Of a stretch of 64,000 nt of DNA, positions 35,889-44,865 are shown one piece after another. The notes below the pieces were generated by a model, which saw only the letters and a program-made list of their open reading frames with translations, had not been told where the DNA came from and did no database searches. Position 1 is the stretch's first letter; every line of letters starts with the position of its first letter. The stretch lies in assembly GCA_002329205.1 (NCBI GenBank), contig DCTC01000001.1, forward strand, positions 160,296-224,295, written 5' to 3'. This DNA comes from Candidatus Roizmanbacteria bacterium UBA1450. Lineage in GTDB: Bacteria > Patescibacteriota > Microgenomatia > UBA1406 > GWC2-37-13. A program made the translations under genes and the position numbers.

Positions 35889-36860
35889 ATGAATATTGAA
35901 ACAGGTTTTTATAACAATCCGCTATTGAAAGAAGTTAACGGTCGCCGGGTAATCCCGACCATTATTTCTGATATTGACGGCACAATCAACCATGAAGAGC
36001 TGCCCGAAGGAGAGCGTCTTGGCAGCATTTCTCATGCTACAGAAGCATTCGCTCCCTGGACACGTGAAGGGTATAGTATCTCACTTATGTCCTCACGTAC
36101 GCTCCCTGAAATCCAGGCATATGCAGATCAGCTGTCAGTCAACGGATATGCTATCGGAGAAGACGGAGGGATTATTGCTTTGCCGTCAACGATGACTGAA
36201 CAGAATATAAATAAACTACATGAAGCAGGGATTCAGACGGCCTCCTTTGACGGTCGGAATGTGGTCCTCACCTCAGCGACACCAGTTGACACCATAGCAA
36301 AAATTATGCGCGAAGTTGAAGAGGAAAGCGGTAAACCTATTGTATCTACTGTCACATCCTCAGCTGAAGAAATGCAGCAAGCCGCCGGACACCACAGTCT
36401 CGAGATGGCACAAGCCAGTATGGTGAGACTTGCATCAGCCTATGCAGTAGATGTAGACGAAGCGCAGCATGCACTACTCCAAGCACGTATGGCAGAAGTT
36501 GGTATCAGGACATTGGGTGGAACATATGACAAAGTGATTCAGTTTTTCGGTACCACTCCCGATGGAAAACCAGCCGATAAAAGCGCAGCACTTCATATGC
36601 TTGATAGAATCATTGCCATCACACAAAATGTTGACGGAATGTTGCCTATCGTTTGCGGGAATGCAAAAAACGATATCCCGCTTTGGACCATGGCTCTCAA
36701 AATGGGCGGAAAAGCGGTACTTATACCGAAAGAAGACGGCACGCCATATATCGCAGAAGAACAAATTCCTGACGGTGTAATCCGTGCGACCAAGCCGGCG
36801 GGAGAAGGTATACACGAAGTTCTATCGCAGCAAGTAAAACCATGGCTGCAGTCTATATAA
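35889..36860 (+). CDS. HAD-superfamily (type IIB) sugar phosphatase-like
   Basis: 323 residues. ISDIDGTIN is motif I (the nucleophile is the first Asp of DID). LMSSRTLPEIQAY is motif II, and GNAKNDIPLW is the late motif with paired acidic residues. The C2-type cap between them (about 90-220) is that of the Cof/MPGP/sucrose-phosphatase group. GEDGGIIALPS matches the GENGA block of this group. It probably removes phosphate from a sugar or glycosyl phosphate. Placed 15 bp before a GT4, it could form a synthase/phosphatase pair as in sucrose or mannosylglycerate synthesis; this is inferred. Confidence 0.8.
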   Translation: MNIETGFYNNPLLKEVNGRRVIPTIISDIDGTINHEELPEGERLGSISHATEAFAPWTREGYSISLMSSRTLPEIQAYADQLSVNGYAIGEDGGIIALPSTMTEQNINKLHEAGIQTASFDGRNVVLTSATPVDTIAKIMREVEEESGKPIVSTVTSSAEEMQQAAGHHSLEMAQASMVRLASAYAVDVDEAQHALLQARMAEVGIRTLGGTYDKVIQFFGTTPDGKPADKSAALHMLDRIIAITQNVDGMLPIVCGNAKNDIPLWTMALKMGGKAVLIPKEDGTPYIAEEQIPDGVIRATKPAGEGIHEVLSQQVKPWLQSI

Positions 36861-36875
36861 TTTCACGATTATACT

Positions 36876-38084
36876 ATGGAAAATAGACCACAGATTAAAT
36901 ATAACTCAGCAATTTTTCAGGAGCCGGTAAACGGGAAGTACGGCGAAAAAGCGGGCGGTGCTGCAGGTGTCGCGCTTGCTCATGCGCTCAATCTTCCGGG
37001 CGGAAGAGTCGTTGCTCCGCGCAACGGCACGCATGTCGAACCGGGTTATGCACATTACTTTTTTGACAAACCTGACGCACCCAATAATGACGTACTTCTT
37101 GAGACATTAAGTAATGACCGATGGCTTGATCATTTCAACGGAGTATTCAACGGAGAAGTGAATGAAGGACACTATTATGTCGCAGGAGATGTACTGCGTA
37201 AACTCGGTAAATTACATGCGTACATGGGACATTCATGGGACCGTGTGGTAGGAATGATGGATCCCGGAAGATCCGTGACATCAACACGTGAACAGGCTGA
37301 ACTTGGGATTATCCAAAGCGCAAAAGCACTTATCGTGTCTACACAAGCGGAAAAAGATGGTATTGCAATTCAATACGCGGCAGATACCGGACTTACACCG
37401 GAAGAAATTGCCAATAAAACCCATGTTATCCCGCTTGGTGCTGATCATGAGAAATTCAATCTGGAACGTGCTTCACAGCTCAGAGGTCCCGCCCGTGAAA
37501 AGTATTTGGGATCAGAGTTCGGAGATGAAAACAATGTTGTATTTTATACATTAGGTAGAATGTCTGGACAAAAAGGACACCTTGAAGCAGTACAGTCTGT
37601 AGCCGATGTTCTTCAACAATGTCCTGACTTGCCAATCTCACTTTCGGTCATTGGTGGTCCATTAGAAGGATCTTACTACAATGAAGTAGAAGATTTCTAC
37701 AAAGGTCTTGATCCGCAAATCCAACGCCGTATACTTTTCCATGGTGCTTTGCCTGCAGATCATGCTCATGCATTTGGTGATGTTCTCCTTGGACCGTCCA
37801 CATGGGAAACATGGTTCTTGTCAATGACAGAAGCTATGGCCTGCGCTAAACCGGTCGTCGTTTCTGATATTCCGCAAATGCCAATTTTAAATCAGGTAGC
37901 AAAAGAGGGAGGAATTTATGTCCCACGTACTGATATTAATCAATGGAGCAATGTAATTCACCAATTAGCAGTGAATCCTGGGATGAGAGAAGAGCTTGGA
38001 AGGATGAATATGAATACTGCTCTTGGCTACACCTGGGAAAAGACTGGTGCACAACTCGAACAAGTGCTACAATCTATTCAGTAA
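36876..38084 (+). CDS. GT4 glycosyltransferase (candidate glycosyl-phosphate synthase)
   Basis: 402 residues. The N-terminal GKYGEKAGGAAGVALAHAL corresponds to the glycine-rich acceptor loop of GT4 enzymes. The donor domain has TLGRMSGQKGHLEAV and ETWFLSMTEAMACAKPVVVSDIP, with the E-x7-E motif. LHAYMGHSWDRV is reminiscent of sucrose-phosphate-synthase-like enzymes. Together with the preceding phosphatase and the following glycoside hydrolase it may build a soluble glycoside, though the acceptor cannot be read from sequence. It belongs to the first of two GT4-hydrolase pairs in this island. Confidence 0.83.
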   Translation: MENRPQIKYNSAIFQEPVNGKYGEKAGGAAGVALAHALNLPGGRVVAPRNGTHVEPGYAHYFFDKPDAPNNDVLLETLSNDRWLDHFNGVFNGEVNEGHYYVAGDVLRKLGKLHAYMGHSWDRVVGMMDPGRSVTSTREQAELGIIQSAKALIVSTQAEKDGIAIQYAADTGLTPEEIANKTHVIPLGADHEKFNLERASQLRGPAREKYLGSEFGDENNVVFYTLGRMSGQKGHLEAVQSVADVLQQCPDLPISLSVIGGPLEGSYYNEVEDFYKGLDPQIQRRILFHGALPADHAHAFGDVLLGPSTWETWFLSMTEAMACAKPVVVSDIPQMPILNQVAKEGGIYVPRTDINQWSNVIHQLAVNPGMREELGRMNMNTALGYTWEKTGAQLEQVLQSIQ

Positions 38085-38116
38085 GTATACTTTTACCAAT
38101 TCATTCTTTGCTCAGT

Positions 38117-39343
38117 ATGAAAACCAATGACGTACGGGATATTTGTTATGATTTGAGTGTCAAAAACCTTCTCAGCAACACGACAGAGTATGGGATACTT
38201 GCCGCAGCCCCCAAAGGAAAAGAGACTGAAGCCAAATTCTATACGTCATTATTCAGCCGGGATGTCGGGGTATGTACACTTGGAGCACTGGAATCGGACA
38301 ATGATGATCTCATCGATGCTGCCAAGCGGGCGCTGATATCGCTCACCAAAGCGCAATCCGTTCGCGGTCAATTTCCTCATTACTTCCGACCTGAGACCAA
38401 TACGGTCGAATGGTGGATGCCCAATACCATTGATGGCACCATCTGGTGGAGTATTGCCGTACTTGAGTACTACAAAAAAACAAAAGATGAGGGATTTTAC
38501 AACAAAATGAAGCCGCATCTTGAGAAAGCATTTACCTGGCTGACATACATGGACACGAACAACGACAACCTTCTCGAACAAGGAGATGCAGCAGACTGGG
38601 CAGATGAAATGCCGAGAATGGGGCTTGTGTTGTATACCAATACCCTCTGGTACTGGTTATTGAAGCTCAAAATCGAAGTCGAGAAGCGAAATGATTTGAA
38701 AGACTTGCGGGATAAAGTATATGAAGGTTTTAATACCATGCTGTGGGTACACAAAGGGAGTGACAATAACCTCAATTATGTCCCTGACAATGACTACATC
38801 AAAAACAGTGCATTTGCAAAATGCATGATCGAATGGACCAACAGCCGCGCGGTATATCTTCCGTACTATCTGGGTTATGTCTCACATAAAGTATTTGAGA
38901 TGCGCTGTGATGTGTACGGCAATGTTCTTGCGTGTCTGGTGGGACTTGCTGATGAAGAAAAAGCAGAGCAGATCACTGACTTTATCATCCGGTCTGACTG
39001 TAATAAACCGTATCCTGTGAGATCTCTGTATCCTCCGATCTATCCCAATGAACCGGACTGGAAAGAATATATGGCAAAAGGCCGTCAGAACTATCCTTGG
39101 CAGTACCACAACGGCTCGGTTTGGCCATACATCGGCGGTTTCTGGGTCAAATGGCTCGCAAAATACAACAAAGAACTAGCGAAGACCGAACTCACCGGAC
39201 TGGCAGAGGCCAACAAAATCAATGACTGGGAGTTTAATGAATATCTCCACGGTCAGACAGGTGCCCCGATCGGAATACCGTACCAGTCATGGAATATGGG
39301 TATGTATATCGCAGCCTACAAGGCCGTAAACAGCTCATCTTGA
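38117..39343 (+). CDS. Glycoside hydrolase, (alpha/alpha)6-barrel, copy 1
   Basis: 408 residues from ATG 38117; the frame is open further upstream but through the GT4 gene. FSRDVGVCTLGALESDNDD, WWMPNTIDGTIWWSIAVLEYY, LLEQGDAADWADEMPRMG and PWQYHNGSVWPYIGGFWV form the pattern of a helical toroid hydrolase. It resembles neutral invertases (GH100) and amylo-alpha-1,6-glucosidase-type domains; the acidic residues of DAADWADE and the RD of FSRDVG are candidate catalytic groups. There is no signal peptide, so the substrate is intracellular. A close paralogue is at 44866. Confidence 0.78.
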   Translation: MKTNDVRDICYDLSVKNLLSNTTEYGILAAAPKGKETEAKFYTSLFSRDVGVCTLGALESDNDDLIDAAKRALISLTKAQSVRGQFPHYFRPETNTVEWWMPNTIDGTIWWSIAVLEYYKKTKDEGFYNKMKPHLEKAFTWLTYMDTNNDNLLEQGDAADWADEMPRMGLVLYTNTLWYWLLKLKIEVEKRNDLKDLRDKVYEGFNTMLWVHKGSDNNLNYVPDNDYIKNSAFAKCMIEWTNSRAVYLPYYLGYVSHKVFEMRCDVYGNVLACLVGLADEEKAEQITDFIIRSDCNKPYPVRSLYPPIYPNEPDWKEYMAKGRQNYPWQYHNGSVWPYIGGFWVKWLAKYNKELAKTELTGLAEANKINDWEFNEYLHGQTGAPIGIPYQSWNMGMYIAAYKAVNSSS

Positions 39344-39345
39344 TA

Positions 39346-40545
39346 TCAGGAGAGAATACCGGCACCTTCAGACGGGACAAACGGAATATATTCCAGTCCA
39401 GGTCCGTATGCGTCATCGAGCATTTCTTTGAATGTATTCATATGGCTGTTTTTGACCAGAGCGAGTGCTATCGCCGAGAATCCGCCACCCATATTACGCA
39501 TACCCACTACCCCCTCTATCAATCGGCCTTGCGTGACAAGCTTGGTAAGTTCGGGTGTTTTAGCATCAAGTTCATACAACTCCAATGCGCTTTTCCCGGA
39601 GTCGGTGAGGATCCGTCCGAATGTCTCAATTTCTCCTGCCTCAAGCGCCCGAACAGCGTCCAAAACCCGCTGGTTTTCGTAAACGATGTGTTCCACTCGT
39701 TTTCTCATCTCAGGATCCAATTCCTCAAGTTTCTGACGGCAGGATACAAATTCAGCAACGGATACCTGTCGAAGGGAAGAGACTTCTTTTCCCAACATAT
39801 CAGCCAATATCGGAACGCTTTTCTCACAAAGAGCACGACGTGCAGGATACCCGCTTGTCCCGAGATTGCGCTTCACATCTTTATCCACTATGACAACAAA
39901 TGACATATCATGAGCGGAGAGATCAATCGGGATCTGTTTCATCTCAGAAATGGGCATGTCACCTTCGGGTTGAAAATCCAGAAAAAGCAAATGATCTTTT
40001 TGACACAAACCTGAAGAAGCCTGGTCTAAAAATCCGCAGGGGATACCGATCAACTCACCGTTTTCTGCTTTCTGACACATATGAGCCTTCTTTACCGGAT
40101 CCATTTCTATGCCAAAGAGTTGCATTATCCCCGTTGCCAAAGATAGCTCAAGTGCAGCCGAGCTGGACACGCCGCCTGAGCTTGGGACGTCACTTTGTAT
40201 AAGAATGTCCATTCCGGCAATTTCCGGTTTTACCTTCATGATTTCACGAAGCACACCTTTTACATAATTCAGCCAGTTTCCATGTTCACCTTTTTTCATG
40301 TCATCGAGTGAAAATTCGACGGGGTCGGCAGCATATCCATGAGATGCTATCCTGATCAGCCGATCATCACGTCTTGAAAGGAGGGTAATTGTATTGCGTG
40401 AAATTGCAGCAGCAAGAGCATAGCCATTGTTGTAATCCGTATGATTTCCGATAATTTCAGCCCGTCCCGGCGCTTGAGAGATAACTTGTGGAGATGCACC
40501 ATATAAAGTGCTAAAACGTTGACGGAGACTCTCTAATTCATGCAT
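39346..40545 (-). CDS. galK: Galactokinase-like GHMP kinase
   Basis: 399 residues from ATG 40545; longer frames cross into the upstream gene. PGRAEIIGNHTDYNNGYALAAAI is the galactokinase signature (GRxNLIGEHxDY, here with N for E). VPSSGGVSSSAALE is the GHMP ATP loop, and MRNMGGGFSAIAL is motif 3. GFLDQASS carries the catalytic Asp. It should phosphorylate galactose, or a related hexose, at C1. With galE (55.6 kb), the aldose epimerase (41.1 kb) and a UDP-sugar pyrophosphorylase-like gene, most of a Leloir-type route is present; no GalT is seen. It ends 2 bp from the convergent hydrolase. Confidence 0.88.
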   Translation of the reverse strand: MHELESLRQRFSTLYGASPQVISQAPGRAEIIGNHTDYNNGYALAAAISRNTITLLSRRDDRLIRIASHGYAADPVEFSLDDMKKGEHGNWLNYVKGVLREIMKVKPEIAGMDILIQSDVPSSGGVSSSAALELSLATGIMQLFGIEMDPVKKAHMCQKAENGELIGIPCGFLDQASSGLCQKDHLLFLDFQPEGDMPISEMKQIPIDLSAHDMSFVVIVDKDVKRNLGTSGYPARRALCEKSVPILADMLGKEVSSLRQVSVAEFVSCRQKLEELDPEMRKRVEHIVYENQRVLDAVRALEAGEIETFGRILTDSGKSALELYELDAKTPELTKLVTQGRLIEGVVGMRNMGGGFSAIALALVKNSHMNTFKEMLDDAYGPGLEYIPFVPSEGAGILS

Positions 40546-40561
40546 GGATGTAGAATGAAAT

Positions 40562-41056
40562 TTATAATGTGCGGTCACGGGTATATCCGTAGTGAAGAGA
40601 TCTGGTATCAGGATCAAAACCCATAACCATATGCCCCCAATAATCGTCATTCGGATGCTGTAGCCATGTGACGGGCACTCCCGTGAGCAATTGCTGAATA
40701 TCCGCACTGTCTGCCCTCACCAAACCGCCTCCCATTATGATGGAGGTCACGTCGCCCGTTTGTAGTTCCTCATATATTTCAGGCGGTAATTTCCGCGGAA
40801 TATACACGCCTGAATGTGTCCTGGAGTGTTCGCTTCGGAACATCCGGAAACCGTACGAGGATTCACACAAGCCGACAAATGCAAAATTCGGCAAAACGCC
40901 GCTTGTGTATACATGTTCATTGACTGATGACACACCTTCTTCGAGTACCCGTGCTTCCTGAAAAGTGCTTAAGATCCGGTGATAGTTATCCGGGACAATG
41001 TGAAGAGGTCTTGTTTGTTCAACCGGAATACCGGCTGCAAGTTCGATTTTCAACAT
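40562..41056 (-). CDS. Uncharacterised protein upstream of galK
   Basis: 164 residues from ATG 41056 (a GTG at 41077 is an alternative). Soluble, alpha/beta, no signal peptide. FVGLCESSYGFRMFRSEHSRTHSGVYIP and IIMGGGLVRADSADIQQLL are its most conserved-looking parts. It ends 16 bp before galK on the same strand, so the two are likely cotranscribed. No family is recognised; a sugar-related role is only suggested by position. Confidence 0.58.
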   Translation of the reverse strand: MLKIELAAGIPVEQTRPLHIVPDNYHRILSTFQEARVLEEGVSSVNEHVYTSGVLPNFAFVGLCESSYGFRMFRSEHSRTHSGVYIPRKLPPEIYEELQTGDVTSIIMGGGLVRADSADIQQLLTGVPVTWLQHPNDDYWGHMVMGFDPDTRSLHYGYTRDRTL

Positions 41057-41144
41057 AAATGGATACGGAGAATGCACTGTTATAAAAGTACATTCCTGTA
41101 GTACATTTTACACCAATTTTTAATTGTATGATACAATAATCAAT

Positions 41145-42023
41145 ATGGATCAAAGCCCGTTCTATCGAATCAAATATCAGAACTCTCAGCTTCAAATCAT
41201 CCCACAGTTCGGTTGCAATCCCCATATCCTTATTCTCAACGGTCAACAAGTCCTTGACGGGAATGAAGATCTTGAAAAGGTAAAAGCAGATTATCTCTGT
41301 AAAGGAGATTTTCTTGCTCCTTTCCCAAATAGAATTTGTGATGGATTGTATACATTTGAAGGTACGGATTACCAGCTGTTTCCCAATGAAAATGATCGAA
41401 ATCATGCACTACACGGTTTCCTCATGAAGAAGTCTTTTAAATTAATTGCAACCGAAGAGACAGAAGAGTATTCTGCATCAACATTTTCAACAACAATTGT
41501 GAAAGGTGAATTTCAGGGATATCCGTTTGACCTGGAAATCCAAATCACCTTTCTATTGAAAGAAAAGGAACTGGAAATCCGGATGACCGGTACAAATATC
41601 GGGACTCAAAACGTACCGTACGGCGTCGGTTGGCATCCATATCTGCGGACAGACAAGAAGATTGATGAGTGTATGTTGAGAATACCTGCCAAAAGCGTAT
41701 TGGAAACGAGTGTGGAGAAGGAACTGATCCCGACGGGCGATTATCTTCCCAACAGCTTCGGCTACGAACCGAAACAAATTGGAGATATGCAGTTCGATAC
41801 CTGTTTTGTCGAATTAGTTGACCACAAAGTCCGCTTTGAGAACATTGAACTTTTTATGGATGACTCCATGAATTTTATTCAAAGTTATACGCCGGATGAT
41901 CGCATGTCCATCGCAATCGAACCGATGAGCTGTGCACCCGATGCATTCAATAACGGACTCGGATTGATCATCCTAAAACCATCCGAACAAGTGACGCATA
42001 CATTCGGTATACGGATTGTCTAA
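41145..42023 (+). CDS. Aldose 1-epimerase (galactose mutarotase family)
   Basis: 292 residues. FPNRICDGLYTF and NHALHGF carry substrate-binding Arg and His residues. GVGWHPYL holds the second catalytic His. IEPMSCAPDAFNN carries the catalytic Glu. It interconverts alpha and beta anomers of hexoses, feeding galactokinase and hexokinase. The start ATG 41145 has TACAAT 7 nt before it (41132-41137); a start at 41124 would lie upstream of that box. It is followed 60 bp later by the hexokinase gene. Confidence 0.88.
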   Translation: MDQSPFYRIKYQNSQLQIIPQFGCNPHILILNGQQVLDGNEDLEKVKADYLCKGDFLAPFPNRICDGLYTFEGTDYQLFPNENDRNHALHGFLMKKSFKLIATEETEEYSASTFSTTIVKGEFQGYPFDLEIQITFLLKEKELEIRMTGTNIGTQNVPYGVGWHPYLRTDKKIDECMLRIPAKSVLETSVEKELIPTGDYLPNSFGYEPKQIGDMQFDTCFVELVDHKVRFENIELFMDDSMNFIQSYTPDDRMSIAIEPMSCAPDAFNNGLGLIILKPSEQVTHTFGIRIV

Positions 42024-42083
42024 ATAAGACATTTTACATTCCAGTATAATATACGGAACGCACTATTAATTTTTCATATCAAT

Positions 42084-43157
42084 ATGAATAGAGACGAGCT
42101 TACACAAATAAAAAATAATTTTGTTGCCGAATTAGAAAAAGGAGCACAAGGGATACAAGGTTCTCTCCCTTTTATAAAACATAATCTCTCAACCGCATCT
42201 CTTGTCGAACCGAACGGAATTTTTCAAACACTGGTAATCGGAGGAAGTTTTTACCAAAAGGCTAAAATGAAAAAGATAAACGGGAATATCCAGATTATCG
42301 AACATGATCAGGGTCCACAGCCTCCGTTCCTATCCAAACAGGATCTTATGACATTCGTCGAAAATCATATTGATCCGGAAGTCAGCATTGTTGCACTCAA
42401 TTTTGCATATCCGATGACTCCGGTATCACGGGACGGGATACTTGACGGAAGACTGCAATCAGGATCAAAAGAAAATACATTTGACGGACTGGTAGGGGAG
42501 AATGTCGGAGAAGCAATTGAGAAATACATGATGGAAAAGGAAAACAGAACAATCCGCGTATCAGCTGCAAACGATACAATCTGTCTTTTGCTTTCCGGTC
42601 TTATTCATCATGATTGGGACGGTATTGCGGCCGGGATCGTCGGTACGGGATTGAACTTTGCCATATTTTTGGATCAGCATACGACTGTCAATCTTGAATC
42701 GGCAGCATTCAACAATTTCCCGCAGTCAGAAGCCGGAAAGCAGATTGATCAGGAATCTGCTGCACCCGGAGACGCCCTTTATGAAAAAGAGATTTCAGGT
42801 GCTTATCTCTACAAACATTTCAATTATGAAGCTCAAAAAAGAGGTCTTGAAATCCATGAAATCGAATCTACCAAAGAGCTTGAGGTTCTGATTCGTGATA
42901 AAAATCCGGAAATTGCCAAACTCGCACGTGAAATTCTTGATCATTCAGCTTCTTTGGTGGCAGCTCAAATTGCCGGAATCCTAGAATTTTCCAAACGTGA
43001 TCTGGTGTTTATCATGCAGGGAAGTCTTTACTGGAAAGGACATAACTACAAAGAAATCGTAGAACAGCTCGTCACCGAACTCTGTCCGGAATACAAAGCA
43101 TCCTACGAAAATGTCCTGCACAGCGATCTTTTCGGCGCAGCCAAACTGGTAGGGTGA
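42084..43157 (+). CDS. Hexokinase-family (eukaryotic-type) sugar kinase
   Basis: 357 residues. It matches the hexokinase fold family rather than ROK or GlcK. ALNFAYPMTPVSRDGILDGRL corresponds to the FSFP...GxLxxWTKG region. AANDTICLLLSGL matches VNDTVGTLxxx, with the catalytic Asp. GIVGTGLNFAIFL matches GTGxNxxY; NLESAAFNNFP matches NxExGxFG; ISGAYLYK and MQGSLYWKG match the later blocks. It should phosphorylate a hexose at C6 with ATP. It is shorter than eukaryotic hexokinases (about 450). A TATAAT lies at 42045-42050. Confidence 0.82.
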   Translation: MNRDELTQIKNNFVAELEKGAQGIQGSLPFIKHNLSTASLVEPNGIFQTLVIGGSFYQKAKMKKINGNIQIIEHDQGPQPPFLSKQDLMTFVENHIDPEVSIVALNFAYPMTPVSRDGILDGRLQSGSKENTFDGLVGENVGEAIEKYMMEKENRTIRVSAANDTICLLLSGLIHHDWDGIAAGIVGTGLNFAIFLDQHTTVNLESAAFNNFPQSEAGKQIDQESAAPGDALYEKEISGAYLYKHFNYEAQKRGLEIHEIESTKELEVLIRDKNPEIAKLAREILDHSASLVAAQIAGILEFSKRDLVFIMQGSLYWKGHNYKEIVEQLVTELCPEYKASYENVLHSDLFGAAKLVG

Positions 43158-43165
43158 CATAGGGA

Positions 43166-43193
43166 TTGAAAACTTTCTGACATGTGATACTAT
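43166..43193 (+). promoter_or_regulatory. Extended -10 promoter before the second GT4-hydrolase pair
   Basis: TTGAAA (43166-43171), a 16-bp spacer, and TACTAT (43188-43193) preceded by TGA. ATG 43221 follows after 27 nt. Confidence 0.5.
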
Positions 43194-43220
43194 ATGCAAA
43201 GTTAGAGATTCATCCCGAAA

Positions 43221-44801
43221 ATGGCTGAAAAAATATCTGCTCCTGCTGTAGTTAGAAAAAACAAACATATTCAGATTCAAACGGCTATACCACATGAGTC
43301 CGGACTGGTATTTCATCCCGATTTTTTTAGTTCGGTATCAGCTTCTTCAGTTTTCCCGGATGTAGCACTTCATGAGTTGAAAGCACAAGGTGTTCCCGTA
43401 ATAGATCCTGATCGGAAATTAATAGATTTAAAAAAAATTACCACTGCAGGCGGTCTCACCGGAGGCGGAGGAAAAGCTGCAGGCTCAGAAGCAGAAGCCA
43501 ATGCGAGATATGCTGAAGATGCTCTCAATAACGGATACGGGGAACATAGGGCAATCTCTGTCATTCTAAATACTCCTCAGCCGCTGCCGGAACCATTATG
43601 GTCGGCCTTTAATTTCAGACAAAAACCTTCATATGATTTGCATACCTACCCAATACCCCGTGATGCAAGCGGAGAGCCTCTGACATACAAAGATCTGTAT
43701 CTTGCATACGAAAACGATGAAGAATGGCAGAAAGAACAGCTACAATTGTTAAGACGCGCAGGAAAAGCAATAGTACTCACGCACTTCTGGCATGGAAGGC
43801 TGATGCAGGAGATCACTCAGGAAGCTCGAAATGAAGGTCTGGACGTGATGACCTTGGCACGAAACCACTCCATAGATTTGGTCACCGTAGAGAAACAGGA
43901 TCCGGAATATTTTACGGATAATTATCTTGATCCGGACAACCGGGAACTGACTACATTCCGTATGCAGAAAGAAAAGGAGAACGCCGTTCTTGCCGATTTC
44001 AATGTCTTTACCACCGAAGAAGAAGCCCGTGCTGCTGCAGATGCGCACGACGGAATCGACGGCTTTACGAAAGAATCATTTTTAGACAAAGCAATCGTTC
44101 TGCCTATTGTCGTCGAGACCGATAAATATCATCCTGAACCGGAATATAAAAAACATATCCGTGAACAGGCATTTGAAAGACACCTCAAACCGTTGGGAGC
44201 ACTACCCGAAGATGAGTATTGGGGGTGTTTTGTACGACGAGACTGGAAAGAAAAAGGGTTGGATATTCTTCTTGAAGGATATGTAGAATGGATGATTGCC
44301 AAAGGCCAGCAAGGTGCTGATCGACTCCCGAACCTTGTTATTGCGGGCGGCCTCAATTCCAAGCCGGGAAACTCAACTATGGAACGGTGGGCGGATGACC
44401 TGATTGCGTCATTGCCACAATGGCTCAGACGAAAAATTTTCAATATTAAATATGCTATTCCCAATGAAGAAGCGTATGCCCTCAAATCGGTCGCGATTTA
44501 CGGTTCACCTGAAGAGACACTCGGAATCGCACAGATCGAAGACCGAGCAGGCGGCGTACCAGTTATCTTGAATCAAAATGCAATGGGACACAGAATTCAT
44601 CCTCAGGACGGAACCGTATTTTTTGATCACCATTCACCGGGCTCCCTGCATCAGGCGTTCGAACAGATGCTTGATTCCAATATCAGGCGTGCAGTCGCCA
44701 ATGCCGGAATAGATATGTCGCAACAGTTCTCACCACAGGCAGTTACTTACTCTCTTTTTTCTCAATTAAGAGAGAAAAATAGTGATTTCTTTTCGCAATA
44801 A
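43221..44801 (+). CDS. GT4-like glycosyltransferase, long form
   Basis: 526 residues. A glycine-rich N-terminal loop (TAGGLTGGGGKAAGSEAEANARY) takes the acceptor-domain position. WGCFVRRDWKEKGLDILLEGY opens the donor domain. IYGSPEETLGIAQIEDRAGGVPVIL carries an E-x7-E motif of the GT4 kind. The protein is about 120 residues longer than the GT4 at 36876 and not closely similar to it, although both precede paralogous hydrolases. The product is probably an intracellular glycoside; the sugar donor could be the product of the UDPGP-like enzyme. No membrane segment is seen. Confidence 0.75.
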   Translation: MAEKISAPAVVRKNKHIQIQTAIPHESGLVFHPDFFSSVSASSVFPDVALHELKAQGVPVIDPDRKLIDLKKITTAGGLTGGGGKAAGSEAEANARYAEDALNNGYGEHRAISVILNTPQPLPEPLWSAFNFRQKPSYDLHTYPIPRDASGEPLTYKDLYLAYENDEEWQKEQLQLLRRAGKAIVLTHFWHGRLMQEITQEARNEGLDVMTLARNHSIDLVTVEKQDPEYFTDNYLDPDNRELTTFRMQKEKENAVLADFNVFTTEEEARAAADAHDGIDGFTKESFLDKAIVLPIVVETDKYHPEPEYKKHIREQAFERHLKPLGALPEDEYWGCFVRRDWKEKGLDILLEGYVEWMIAKGQQGADRLPNLVIAGGLNSKPGNSTMERWADDLIASLPQWLRRKIFNIKYAIPNEEAYALKSVAIYGSPEETLGIAQIEDRAGGVPVILNQNAMGHRIHPQDGTVFFDHHSPGSLHQAFEQMLDSNIRRAVANAGIDMSQQFSPQAVTYSLFSQLREKNSDFFSQ

Positions 44802-44865
44802 TATATACCGATGATCATGTTTTATGATATGATCATAACTATATATCATTTCATCTTTCTCACCT

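Noticed and set aside
37943..38116. Upstream extension of the first glycoside hydrolase
   Set aside because: It runs through the GT4 coding region in another frame; the paralogue at 44866 begins at the position matching ATG 38117.
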